Source: Mycolicibacterium austroafricanum (GTDB lineage Bacteria; Actinomycetota; Actinomycetes; Mycobacteriales; Mycobacteriaceae). From it: DNA of 34,123 bases. This document shows positions 14,891 through 22,552 of this stretch, piece after piece. The stretch's first letter is position 1. Each line of letters begins with the position of its first letter. The notes beneath the pieces are model-generated. The model saw only the letters and a list, made by a program, of their open reading frames with translations. It was not told the DNA's origin and made no database searches. The position numbers and the translations under genes are program-made. The stretch covers positions 12,220-46,342 of the forward strand of contig NZ_CACSIP010000047.1 in assembly GCF_902705885.1 (NCBI RefSeq), in the 5' to 3' direction.

Positions 14891-15643
14891 TCATCGCGGC
14901 GCCATGCGGATCGCGCCGTCGAGGCGGATCGTCTCACCGTTGAGCATCGGGTTCTCGACGATGTGCACTGCCAACGCGCCGTACTCGTCGGGGTCACCCA
15001 GACGGGCCGGGTGGGGAACCTGCTTGCCCAGCGAGGCCTGCGCTTCTTCCGGCAGCGAGCCCAACAACGGGGTCTTGAACAGCCCGGGCGCGATGGTGCA
15101 GACGCGGATGAACTCGCGCGACAGGTCGCGCGCGATCGGCAGGGTCATGCCGACGACACCACCCTTGGACGCCGAGTACGCCGCCTGCCCGATCTGACCC
15201 TCGAATGCCGCGACCGATGCGGTGTTGATGATGACGCCGCGCTCACCGTTGATCGGCCCGGTCTTGGCGATGCGCTCAGCGGCAAGTCGGATCACGTTGA
15301 AGGTTCCGATCAGATTGACCTGGATGACCTTCGTGAACCCGTCGAGCGGAAACGGTCCGTCCTTGCCCAGTGTCTTGACCGCGTTGCCGATCCCGGCGCA
15401 GTTGACGTCGATGCGCAGCGGGCCCATCTCCTCGGCGGCGTCGAGTGCAGCCGAGACCTGCTCGGGGTCGGTGACGTCGGCCTCGACGAACTTGGCACGC
15501 GCGCCCAGTTCCTTGACCGCGTCCTCACCCTTGAGGTCGATGACGACGACCGACGCTCCCCGGTCGAGCAGCCGTTTCGTCGTCGCGAGACCGAGGCCCG
15601 ATGCGCCTCCGGTGACGACCGCCACCGCGTCTTTGATCTCCAC
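14891..15643 (-). CDS. Type II 3-hydroxyacyl-CoA dehydrogenase-like SDR (Rv1144-like)
   Basis: A 250-residue short-chain dehydrogenase. Cofactor motif TGGASGLG (11-18) with Asp37 after the second strand favours NAD. Other marks are NCAG (81-84) and the catalytic set Ser143, Tyr156, Lys160 in TASVAAF and YSASKGG. The sequence has the HSD17B10 flavour (NCAGIGNAVKT, and RVCTIAPGLFKTPLL near residue 185), which oxidises 3-hydroxyacyl-CoAs, often branched ones. M. tuberculosis Rv1144 sits next to mcr in the same way. It is 40 bp downstream of mcr on the same strand. Together with the racemase it would handle 2-methyl-branched acyl-CoA in beta-oxidation of methyl-branched lipids or sterol side chains. 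Confidence 0.9.
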   Translation of the reverse strand: MEIKDAVAVVTGGASGLGLATTKRLLDRGASVVVIDLKGEDAVKELGARAKFVEADVTDPEQVSAALDAAEEMGPLRIDVNCAGIGNAVKTLGKDGPFPLDGFTKVIQVNLIGTFNVIRLAAERIAKTGPINGERGVIINTASVAAFEGQIGQAAYSASKGGVVGMTLPIARDLSREFIRVCTIAPGLFKTPLLGSLPEEAQASLGKQVPHPARLGDPDEYGALAVHIVENPMLNGETIRLDGAIRMAPR

Positions 15644-15683
15644 AGATCGATTCCTTCCTCTGTCCTTGTTGCCCGTGTTTCCT

Positions 15684-16778
15684 CTAAACCCATTCCTGCA
15701 GAACAGCTTCGGTGTCCGCGCCGGGAACCCCCGGCGGCTTCGGCGCAGGCGGGGCGCTGCGCGAGAACCGCGGCGCGGGCGCCGGGTACAGGTAGCCGTT
15801 CTCGCGGTAGAAGGTGTCGCGCTCGGTGTTGTGCGACTCGGATTCGACTTCGGCGAACGACAGCACCGGCGTCACGCACGCGTCGGTGCCGGCGAAGACC
15901 CCGGCCCAGTGATCGCGGTCGTGGGCGGCGATTGCCGTGGTGAAGGCTTCTTTGAGCTCCGGCCAGCGGCTCATGTCGTTCTGGTCGGGCAGGTCGGCGC
16001 CGTCCAGGCCGATGCCTTTGAGGAACTCGGCATAGAACTGCGGTTCGATGCAGCCCACCGCTATGTGGCGCCCGTCGGCGCAGGTATAGGTGTCGTAGTA
16101 CGGCGCGCCGGTGTCGAGCATGTTGACGCCGCGTTCGTCGCTCCACATGCCCATCCCGCGGAACGCCCACATCATCATCGACAGCACGCTCGACCCGTCC
16201 ACCATCGCGGCGTCGACGACCTGCCCCTTGCCGGAGCGCTCCCGCTCCCACAGCGCCGAGAGCACGCCGACGAGCAGGAACATCGAGCCCCCGCCGAAAT
16301 CACCGACGAGGTTCAGCGGTGGCACCGGTCGTTCGCCGGCGCGCCCGATGGCGTGCAATGTTCCGTTCAGCGAGATGTAGTTGATGTCGTGGCCGGCCTG
16401 CTGGGCACGCGGGCCGTCCTGACCCCAGCCGGTCATCCGCGCATAGATGAGCTTGTCGTTGACCTTCGCGCAGTCCTCGGGACCGAGGCCCAGACGTTCG
16501 GTGACACCGGGGCGGAACCCTTCGATCAGCACGTCGGCTTTGGCCACCAGCCGCAGCACCAGCTCGCGACCCTCGTCGCTCTTGAGGTTGGCGGTCACCG
16601 ACCGCCGATTGCGCAGCAGGTAGTCGCCTCCGGGCTTGGTCGCCGGCCCGGGACCCTTTCCCGGGCGCTCGACGCGAACCACGTCGGCACCGAGGTCACC
16701 GAGAATCATCGCCGCGTGCGGGCCCGGGCCGATACCGGCCAGTTCCACGACGCGCAGTCCTTGCAGTGGTCCAGCCAT
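15684..16778 (-). CDS. mcr: Alpha-methylacyl-CoA racemase Mcr (Rv1143-like)
   Basis: A 364-residue class III CoA-transferase-fold enzyme that epimerises 2-methylacyl-CoA, converting the R form to the S form needed for beta-oxidation. The N-terminus MAGPLQGLRVVELAGIGPGP matches M. tuberculosis MCR almost exactly. The catalytic residues fall where expected with a four-residue shift: Arg95, His130 (AGHDINY), Asp160 (NLVGDFGGG) and Glu245 (CIEPQFY). The ATG at 16778 has GGAGGG upstream (near 16785-16793); a longer frame upstream is non-homologous. First gene of the mcr-SDR-nitronate monooxygenase operon and divergent from echA. Role: branched-chain lipid and sterol side-chain breakdown. Confidence 0.95.
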   Translation of the reverse strand: MAGPLQGLRVVELAGIGPGPHAAMILGDLGADVVRVERPGKGPGPATKPGGDYLLRNRRSVTANLKSDEGRELVLRLVAKADVLIEGFRPGVTERLGLGPEDCAKVNDKLIYARMTGWGQDGPRAQQAGHDINYISLNGTLHAIGRAGERPVPPLNLVGDFGGGSMFLLVGVLSALWERERSGKGQVVDAAMVDGSSVLSMMMWAFRGMGMWSDERGVNMLDTGAPYYDTYTCADGRHIAVGCIEPQFYAEFLKGIGLDGADLPDQNDMSRWPELKEAFTTAIAAHDRDHWAGVFAGTDACVTPVLSFAEVESESHNTERDTFYRENGYLYPAPAPRFSRSAPPAPKPPGVPGADTEAVLQEWV

Positions 16779-16808
16779 GCCAAACCGCCCTCCATCGAAA
16801 TCGCTCAG

Positions 16809-16843
16809 TTGACCGCCGACATAGCTTACTTGTATAACCAAGT
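16809..16843 (+). promoter_or_regulatory. echA promoter with inverted repeat over the -10
   Basis: TTGACC (16809-16814), an 18-bp spacer and TATAAC (16833-16838) form a sigma-A-like promoter pointing at echA. The inverted repeat ACTTG-TATAAC-CAAGT (16828-16843) brackets the -10 exactly, suggesting an operator. The divergent mcr gene starts at 16778, so the same protein could control both directions. Confidence 0.55.
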
Positions 16844-16885
16844 CGGACGGCCACGGGGCATCGAACCCCAGACAAGGGGACGTGC

Positions 16886-17719
16886 ATGACCACCATCGAT
16901 TCCGGCGCCGAGGCACACTCGGGCAGTTATCAGGGTTTCGACGACCTCACCGTCGCGCTCGACAACGGGGTGCTGGTCGTGACGTTGAACCGGCCGGAGA
17001 GCCTTAACTCGCTCACCGCGCCGATGCTGACCACCTTCGCCGAGACCCTGGAACGGGCCGCGCAGGACCCGCGGGTGCGGGTGGTTCGCATCGGTGGGGC
17101 CGGCCGTGGATTCTCCTCCGGTGCGGGAATCAGCGAGGAAGACCACGCCAACCCCGGCGCCGCGGGAACGCCGGCCGACGTGCTGGATGCCGCCAATCGC
17201 TGCATCCGTGCGATCGTGAGCCTCCCGCAACCGGCGGTTGCCGTGGTCCAGGGTGCCGCCGCCGGCGTCGGCGCCTCCTTGGCACTGGCGTGTGACATCG
17301 TATTGGCTTCGGAGAAGGCATTTTTCATGCTGGCGTTCACCAAGGTCGGCTTGATGCCCGACGGTGGGGCGTCAGCCTTGATCGCCGCGGCGGTGGGCCG
17401 TATCCGCGCCATGCGGATGGCGCTGCTGGCGGAGCGGATCTCGGCCGCCGACGCGTACGGGTGGGGCCTGGTCAGCGCCGTCCATCCCGCCGACGAGTTC
17501 GACGCCGCCGTCGACCAGGTGGTCTCGACGCTGGTATCCGGTCCGGCGATCGCACTGCGCAAGACCAAGGACGCGATCAACACCGCGGCGCTGACCGAAC
17601 TGGAAGGCGCGCTCGAACTCGAGAAGCAGGGCCAGTTGGCGCTGCTGGACTCCCACGATTTCCGCGAGGGCACGCGGGCCTTCCAGCAGCGCAGAGCCGC
17701 GAACTTCACCGACTCCTGA
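16886..17719 (+). CDS. Enoyl-CoA hydratase/isomerase family protein (EchA10/11-like)
   Basis: A 277-residue crotonase-fold protein. The oxyanion-hole segments are visible: GRGFSSGAGISEEDH (74-87) and QGAAAGVGASLALACDI (122-138). Neither canonical hydratase Glu is present: the GGGCEL-type position reads GVGASL, and the FxxxE position reads FMLAF. Asp159 in VGLMPDGGAS is retained, which is the pattern of enoyl-CoA or PaaG-like isomerases. Hydratase activity is therefore doubtful and isomerase activity more likely. The ATG at 16886 has AAGGGGA five bases upstream. It is divergent from mcr; M. tuberculosis Rv1141c and Rv1142c (echA11, echA10) hold the corresponding place. Confidence 0.9.
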   Translation: MTTIDSGAEAHSGSYQGFDDLTVALDNGVLVVTLNRPESLNSLTAPMLTTFAETLERAAQDPRVRVVRIGGAGRGFSSGAGISEEDHANPGAAGTPADVLDAANRCIRAIVSLPQPAVAVVQGAAAGVGASLALACDIVLASEKAFFMLAFTKVGLMPDGGASALIAAAVGRIRAMRMALLAERISAADAYGWGLVSAVHPADEFDAAVDQVVSTLVSGPAIALRKTKDAINTAALTELEGALELEKQGQLALLDSHDFREGTRAFQQRRAANFTDS

Positions 17720-17738
17720 CGAGCGGCCCCCCTCCCTC

Positions 17739-17799
17739 GTTGAGACTGCATTCCTGGCGAAGAAGAGCGAGTGGGAGCCGCCGCCAGTGCAGTCTCAAC
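17739..17799 (+). terminator. Hairpin between echA and the MFS gene
   Basis: GTTGAGACTGCA (17739-17750) pairs perfectly with 17788-17799, and TGGCG (17755-17759) pairs with CGCCA (17782-17786) inside it, leaving a 22-nt loop. It lies 20 bp after the echA stop and lacks a U-tract. It is probably an echA terminator. Its right arm would fall on the first codons of the MFS gene if that gene began at 17787, an argument for a later start. Confidence 0.5.
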
Positions 17800-17873
17800 A
17801 GCTGTTCGATCACGGTCGTCGCCGGCCGGAAAATCGTTCGACGTGGCCACCTCTCGTCGGCGACCATCTGACG

Positions 17874-19157
17874 GTGAGCATCCAGCCCGACATCGAACAA
17901 CCGGTAGCACACGCCGGTTGGCGGGTGCTCGCGCCGTTTCAGTCCCGTGAGTACCGACTGCTGATCGCTGCGGTGTCGGTGTCCATCTTCGCCGAGGGCA
18001 TGTGGGCCGTGGTGATGACGCTGCAGGTGATCGCCCTCGACAACGACCCGATGTCGCTGTCGCTGGTAGCGACCTGCCTGGCCGCAGGCCTCGTCGGCTT
18101 CGTGCTCGTCGGCGGGCTGGCGGCCGATCGGATCAGCCAACGCGCCATCATCATCACCGTCGAGGCCGTCAACACCGTTGTCGTCTCTGCGGTAGCCGCA
18201 CTCGGCCTCGTTGGGGCACTGCAGATCTGGCACATGGCTGTGGCGGCCGGCGCCCTGGGCATCGCCGCGGCATTCTTCTTCCCGGCCTACAGCGCGTTGT
18301 TGCCACGCATCGTGCCCGCCGAACAACTCCTGGCCGCCAATGGAGTCGAAGGTGTTGTGCGCCCGGTGTTCCAGCGCGCAGCCGGACCGGCTGTGGCCGG
18401 CCTGGTGGTCGGGGCGACGTTCCCGTCGCTGGGGGCCGTGGTGGTGGCCGCCCTGTTCGGCGTGGGCCTGGTGCTTCTGCTGGCTACCCGCGAGCCCATC
18501 GAAGCCGCTGCCTCCCAACCTGATCAACAACGGTCGCGGCTACTGCGGGACCTGCGCGACGGGTTCGTCTTCGTTCTGGGTACACCCTGGTTGCTGTGGA
18601 CGCTGCTGTTCGCCAGCATGTTCGTGCTGGTGGTGCTCGGCCCGATCGAGGTGCTGCTGCCCTTCATCGTTCAGGAGCGGTTCGCCCATGGTGCCCAGAC
18701 CTACGGCTTCATCCTCGCGTTCTTCGGGATGGGCAGTGCGCTGGGGGCTTTGGGCGTGTCGTCCACCCGCCTACCACGTCGATACCTGACGGTGATGATG
18801 GCGATGTGGAGCGTGGGCTCGCTCCCGTTGGCCATCGTCGGGGTCACCTCGTCGTTCCCGCTGATGGCCGCGGCGACATTCGTGATCGGCGTGACCGACG
18901 GTGCCGGAATGGTGATCTGGGGCACGCTGCTGCAACGCCGGGTGCCGCCGCACATGCTCGGAAGAGTGTCGAGCCTGGACTTCTTCGTGTCACTGGCATT
19001 CATGCCGGTGTCGTTCGCGATCGTGGGCCCGCTGTCCAAGATCGTGTCGATGGAAGTGATCTTCCTGGCGGCGGGGGCGGCACCGGTGTTGTTCGCCGCA
19101 GTGGCGGTGTGGGCGGCCAAGATGCGCCGCGACGAATTGGACCACCCGCTGCGCTGA
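17874..19157 (+). CDS. MFS transporter, EntS/MFS_3-like
   Basis: A major facilitator of 427 residues from the GTG at 17874 (a GTG at 17787 would add 29 hydrophilic residues). Twelve hydrophobic segments are visible, beginning with YRLLIAAVSVSIFAEGMWAV. The loop between TM2 and TM3 carries GGLAADRISQRAII, the MFS motif-A type sequence. The segment FFFPAYSALLPRIVPAEQLLAANG near residue 140 is typical of the MFS_3 group that includes the enterobactin exporter EntS and Tap-like drug pumps. Export of a small molecule is the likely role; substrate unknown. It marks the switch from the conserved mycobacterial block to the accessory island. Confidence 0.82.
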   Translation: MSIQPDIEQPVAHAGWRVLAPFQSREYRLLIAAVSVSIFAEGMWAVVMTLQVIALDNDPMSLSLVATCLAAGLVGFVLVGGLAADRISQRAIIITVEAVNTVVVSAVAALGLVGALQIWHMAVAAGALGIAAAFFFPAYSALLPRIVPAEQLLAANGVEGVVRPVFQRAAGPAVAGLVVGATFPSLGAVVVAALFGVGLVLLLATREPIEAAASQPDQQRSRLLRDLRDGFVFVLGTPWLLWTLLFASMFVLVVLGPIEVLLPFIVQERFAHGAQTYGFILAFFGMGSALGALGVSSTRLPRRYLTVMMAMWSVGSLPLAIVGVTSSFPLMAAATFVIGVTDGAGMVIWGTLLQRRVPPHMLGRVSSLDFFVSLAFMPVSFAIVGPLSKIVSMEVIFLAAGAAPVLFAAVAVWAAKMRRDELDHPLR

Positions 19158-19236
19158 CTCGCGGCCGGATTCCAGCGCAATCGCGGCGCTACCCGCACGT
19201 CACCCCGGAGTAACGCCTCTGAACTTGGCTTTGCGC

Positions 19237-20535
19237 ATGACCGAGAAGTTCCACCTGGCGTGGTTCCTCAATTTTGTCGCCGACGAATGGAACGGCACCT
19301 GGGGTGACGGGGCGCGGGATTTCACCGGGGAGTTCTACGTCGAAATGGCTCGCGACCTCGAGCGCGCGAAATTCGACTACGTGCTCATCGAGGACAAGCT
19401 CATGGTGTCGACGGCCTACGGCGGCACCATGGAGTACGACCTCAAGCACGGGGTGAACCCGAAACACGACCCGGTTCCGCTTGCGGTGCTGATGGCCAAC
19501 GCCACCAGTCACCTCGGTGTCGTGCCCACGATGTCGACCAGCTTCTACCCGCCCTTCCTGCTGGCCCGGCTGTGCAGCACCATCGACCACATCGCCCGAG
19601 GGCGGTTCGGCTGGAACGTCGTCACCTCCGCCGAGGACCGCGCCGCCCAGAACTTCGGGCTCGACAAGCTCTACGAGCACGACGAGCGGTACGTGCGGGC
19701 CAGCGAGTACCTGGAGCTGGTCAGCAAGCTCTGGGAGTCGTGGGAACCCGACGCCGTCGAACGCGACCACACGACCGGGGTGTTCGCCAACTACAAGAAA
19801 GTGCACACCGTCGATTTCGTGGGCAAGTACTACAAGTCGCGTGGACCGCTGAACACCGCCCCCTCCCCGCAGTACCGTCCCACGATCGCCCAGGCCGGCG
19901 CGTCGCCACCGGGCCGGGAGCTGGCCGCCCAACATGCCGACACCATCGTGGCACCCGCCAACGGCATCGAGGCGATGAAGGCCTATCGTGACGACATCCA
20001 CGCCCGGATGACCGCACACGGTCGAGATCCTGAGCACTGCAAGGTGTTCTATCTCGTCTCCCCGATCGTCGCCGACACCCACGAGGAGGCGTTGGCCAAA
20101 CGCGAGCGCTGGTTCAACGATCCGCTGTACATCGAGTACATGCTGGCCGAGATCTCATCGATCACCGAAATCGACTTCGCCCAGTTCGATCTGGACGAGC
20201 CGCTGCCGGAGGTGTCGACCAACGGCGAGCGCGGGTCGCTGGAGAGCTTCATCTCCCGCGGCAAGGACAAGACCTTGCGCGAACTGGTCACGGGCAGCGG
20301 ACTCACGGGCAATGTCCAGTTCGTCGGCACACCCGATGAGGTCGCCGAGGAGATGGGCTCGGTGATGGCACAGGTCGGCGGCGACGGCTTCCTCATCACC
20401 AGTCCGGTGATGCGGCTCAACCGCCGCTATGTCACCGAGATCACCGACGGTCTGGTACCGGCACTGCAGAAGCGCGGCCTGGCCCGCGGCGACTACACCA
20501 CCACGATGTTGCGCGACCACCTGCGCGAATTCTGA
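19237..20535 (+). CDS. NtaA/SnaA/DszA-family FMNH2-dependent monooxygenase (first copy)
   Basis: A 432-residue luciferase-like flavin monooxygenase of the nitrilotriacetate monooxygenase/DszA group. Typical blocks: KFHLAWFLNFVADEW (4-18), FDYVLIEDKLMV, YGGTMEYDLKHG, GVVPTMSTSFYPPFLLARL, GRFGWNVVTSAEDRAAQNFG, YYKSRGPLNTAPSPQYRP and QAGASPPGRELAA. Such enzymes use reduced FMN from a separate reductase to cleave C-N or C-S bonds with O2. The ATG at 19237 is favoured; a TTG at 19225 adds four residues. Its stop is two bases before the start of a RibBA-like gene with GAGG between them, so the two are coupled. No flavin reductase gene is seen in the window. Substrate unknown. Confidence 0.92.
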   Translation: MTEKFHLAWFLNFVADEWNGTWGDGARDFTGEFYVEMARDLERAKFDYVLIEDKLMVSTAYGGTMEYDLKHGVNPKHDPVPLAVLMANATSHLGVVPTMSTSFYPPFLLARLCSTIDHIARGRFGWNVVTSAEDRAAQNFGLDKLYEHDERYVRASEYLELVSKLWESWEPDAVERDHTTGVFANYKKVHTVDFVGKYYKSRGPLNTAPSPQYRPTIAQAGASPPGRELAAQHADTIVAPANGIEAMKAYRDDIHARMTAHGRDPEHCKVFYLVSPIVADTHEEALAKRERWFNDPLYIEYMLAEISSITEIDFAQFDLDEPLPEVSTNGERGSLESFISRGKDKTLRELVTGSGLTGNVQFVGTPDEVAEEMGSVMAQVGGDGFLITSPVMRLNRRYVTEITDGLVPALQKRGLARGDYTTTMLRDHLREF

Positions 20536-20537
20536 GG

Positions 20538-21641
20538 ATGACAATCATCGAAGCGCCGCTGCGCAACCCGGGCGCCGACGACCCGGCCAGCTGTGCGGTC
20601 GACGCCGCAGTCGCGGCTCTGACAGCGGGCCGAATGGTGATCGTGGTCGACGCTGAAAACCCTGGTGGCGACGCAGATCTCATGCTCGCGGCCGCGCATG
20701 CCACACCAGATCGATTGGCATTCATGATGCGCCACACGAGTGGCATCATCTGCGTCCCGATGCAGGCATCCGACCTCGATCGGTTGCAGTTACCCCCGAT
20801 GGTGGCGCTCAATCAGGATCCCAATGGAGCCGGCTACACGGTGTCGGTGAACGCACGCCGGGGAATCGGCAGCGGGATCTCCGCGACTGATCGGGCCAGG
20901 ACAATATCGATACTGGCAGACCCCGGCAGCACGCCGAGCGACCTGAACCGGCCTGGCCACGTTTTCCCATTGCGGGCGGTCGAAGGGGGGGTGCTTCGCC
21001 GGGCGGGGCATACGGAGGCGGCGGTCGACCTGGCCAGGCTGGCGCGGCTGCCACCCGTCGCGGTGATCTGCGAAGTGGTGGATGACGACGGGGCGGCGCT
21101 GCGGGGTTCACGGCTGCGCCTTTTCGCCGCCGAACACCGGTTGCCCATCGTCACGATGTCAGACTTGATCGCATACCGACGCAGTACCGAAATGTTGATC
21201 GAATTCAAGGCGTCCAGCCGCCTGCCTACCGACCACGGCGTCTTCCAGGCGTGCGGGTTCCGTTCAGTTTTCGACGGCCGCGAGCATCTCGCGCTCGTGA
21301 TGGGAGATATCTCCGAGGAGGCTGTTTCACCGACGCTGGTTCGTGTCCACACCGAATGCTTGATGGGCAATGTCTTCGGCTCCGAGAGCTGCGATTGCAA
21401 CCTGCAGCTGATGTACGCCATGAAGATGGTCGCAGCCGAGGGCCGAGGCGTCGTGCTGTACCTGCGTGGCCACGCAGACCCGCACGGCGGCACCGATGCC
21501 CGCGACCAGGGGGTCGGTGCGCAGATTCTCGCGCACCTCGGGGTGCGGCATATGCGCCTGCTGACGAACCACCAGGTCAATCGGAGCGGACTCGGCGCCT
21601 ACGGCCTCGAAGTCGTCGAGACACTACCGTTACCCGCCTGA
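20538..21641 (+). CDS. Degenerate RibBA paralogue (DHBP synthase / GTP cyclohydrolase II-like)
   Basis: A 367-residue fusion of a RibB-like domain (about 16-216) and a RibA-like domain (about 220-367). RibB still has the RHTSGIICVP, SATDRART, NRPGHVFPLRA and GHTEAAVDLARL blocks, but its catalytic acidic loop, canonically RENEGD, reads PGGDAD (42-47). RibA keeps the zinc cysteines Cys274, Cys285 and Cys287 and a DARD (320-323), but about 27 residues normally between RGH and DARD, including EGRGIG and the AYxLQ region, are missing. The protein also stops at ETLPLPA, some 40 residues before the usual end. Both riboflavin-synthesis activities look lost. It is coupled to a flavin monooxygenase. 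M. tuberculosis RibA1 (Rv1940), a short RibBA among flavin enzymes, may be comparable. A housekeeping ribBA is expected elsewhere. Confidence 0.85.
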   Translation: MTIIEAPLRNPGADDPASCAVDAAVAALTAGRMVIVVDAENPGGDADLMLAAAHATPDRLAFMMRHTSGIICVPMQASDLDRLQLPPMVALNQDPNGAGYTVSVNARRGIGSGISATDRARTISILADPGSTPSDLNRPGHVFPLRAVEGGVLRRAGHTEAAVDLARLARLPPVAVICEVVDDDGAALRGSRLRLFAAEHRLPIVTMSDLIAYRRSTEMLIEFKASSRLPTDHGVFQACGFRSVFDGREHLALVMGDISEEAVSPTLVRVHTECLMGNVFGSESCDCNLQLMYAMKMVAAEGRGVVLYLRGHADPHGGTDARDQGVGAQILAHLGVRHMRLLTNHQVNRSGLGAYGLEVVETLPLPA

Positions 21642-21648
21642 CACAGGA

Positions 21649-21662
21649 TGTGATGTAACACA
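21649..21662. promoter_or_regulatory. Possible operator TGTG-N6-CACA before the first GntR gene
   Basis: TGTG (21649-21652), ATGTAA, CACA (21659-21662) is a short inverted repeat just after the RibBA-like stop and about 50-60 bp before the GntR start. Its size suits a GntR dimer, and autoregulation would be normal for the family. The arms are short, so chance is possible. Confidence 0.25.
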
Positions 21663-21708
21663 GGCGAATCACTGTCGGCAAAGCGCGTTTACAGATGGCT
21701 GTTTCCAT

Positions 21709-22548
21709 GTGCCGATCGGGGTTGTGAAGATCGGAGCACAATTGGTGTCAGCAGGCGAACCATTCGGGGTGTGCAGGCCAACGTTCCGGCACACCGGGTC
21801 GATCCGTCCCGAGGTGCTCTACCAACGACAGCGGCATAGCCCAGATCGACTGAACAACTCACATCGGCGCACCTACGATCTACTGCGGTCGACGCTCGTG
21901 TCGACGAGCAGGAACATTCTTCTTGTCGAGCGTGAGCTCACCGACGCGCTCTCGGCCAGCCGCAGCACCGTCCGGGCGGTGCTGCAGCAACTCGCCCGCG
22001 AAGGGCTGGTCACTCGCGAGCCCAAGAACGGAACCCGAGCCATTGGTTCGCTGCTACTGCCCATCGACGAGCTCAAGACGATGGACCAGCTCGCCCGCGA
22101 ACCGTCTGCCCCGCTCGAAACTCACACGATCGAATGCCGGCAGGTCGGCCGCCCACCGGTGGTGTGCGACCGCCTGGGACTGCCCGTCGGCTGGAGCGTC
22201 CTGATGATCGAAAGCCTCCTGGTGCACGACGGGCTCACGATCGGGGTCACCGTCGGCTACATCGCCGTGAGCGAGGGCCAGTCTCGCGGTATCGACGTGG
22301 AAGGGCTGGACGTCATCTCGATTCTGGAGCAGAAGCTCGGGATAGACATCGGCCCCAGCCGTAGCACCGTCGGCGCCGTCACCGCCGACGAACAGACCGC
22401 TGACCTGATGGGTGTCGATGTCGGCGCCCCACTGATCTGGCTCGAGGATGTCATCGAAGACGACGCAGGACAGCCCAGGGCGCTGTCCCAGCTTCGGCTG
22501 CGCGGCGACCGAATCGCGTTCAGCGCCATGACTCGTCGAATCATGTGA
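21709..22548 (+). CDS. GntR/HutC-family regulator with UTRA-like domain (first copy)
   Basis: A regulator of up to 279 residues. The winged helix lies in the block RRTYDLLRSTL, followed by ELTDALSASRSTVRAVLQQL and REGLVTREPKNGTRA. The effector domain has the UTRA pattern: VLMIESLLVHDGLTIGVTVGYIAV, ILEQKLGI, TADEQTADLMGVDVGAPLIW, and RALSQLRLRGDRIAF. Homology with the second copy (24198-24968) starts near CRPTFRHTGSIRPE, so the GTG at 21769 may be the true start; GTG at 21724 overlaps the stop of a 10-codon upstream frame. None has a clear Shine-Dalgarno. It follows the RibBA-like gene and converges on a monooxygenase with a 4-bp gap. The ligand is probably the substrate or product of the neighbouring monooxygenases. 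Confidence 0.85.
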   Translation: MPIGVVKIGAQLVSAGEPFGVCRPTFRHTGSIRPEVLYQRQRHSPDRLNNSHRRTYDLLRSTLVSTSRNILLVERELTDALSASRSTVRAVLQQLAREGLVTREPKNGTRAIGSLLLPIDELKTMDQLAREPSAPLETHTIECRQVGRPPVVCDRLGLPVGWSVLMIESLLVHDGLTIGVTVGYIAVSEGQSRGIDVEGLDVISILEQKLGIDIGPSRSTVGAVTADEQTADLMGVDVGAPLIWLEDVIEDDAGQPRALSQLRLRGDRIAFSAMTRRIM

Positions 22549-22552
22549 GGTT

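Noticed and set aside
15222..16889. 555-codon plus-strand frame opposite the SDR and mcr genes
   Set aside because: Crosses two genuine minus-strand genes and has shadow composition.
17720..19236. Insertion element or integration boundary where the island begins
   Set aside because: No transposase, integrase, tRNA or flanking direct repeats are visible; the change in gene content alone does not prove a mobile element.
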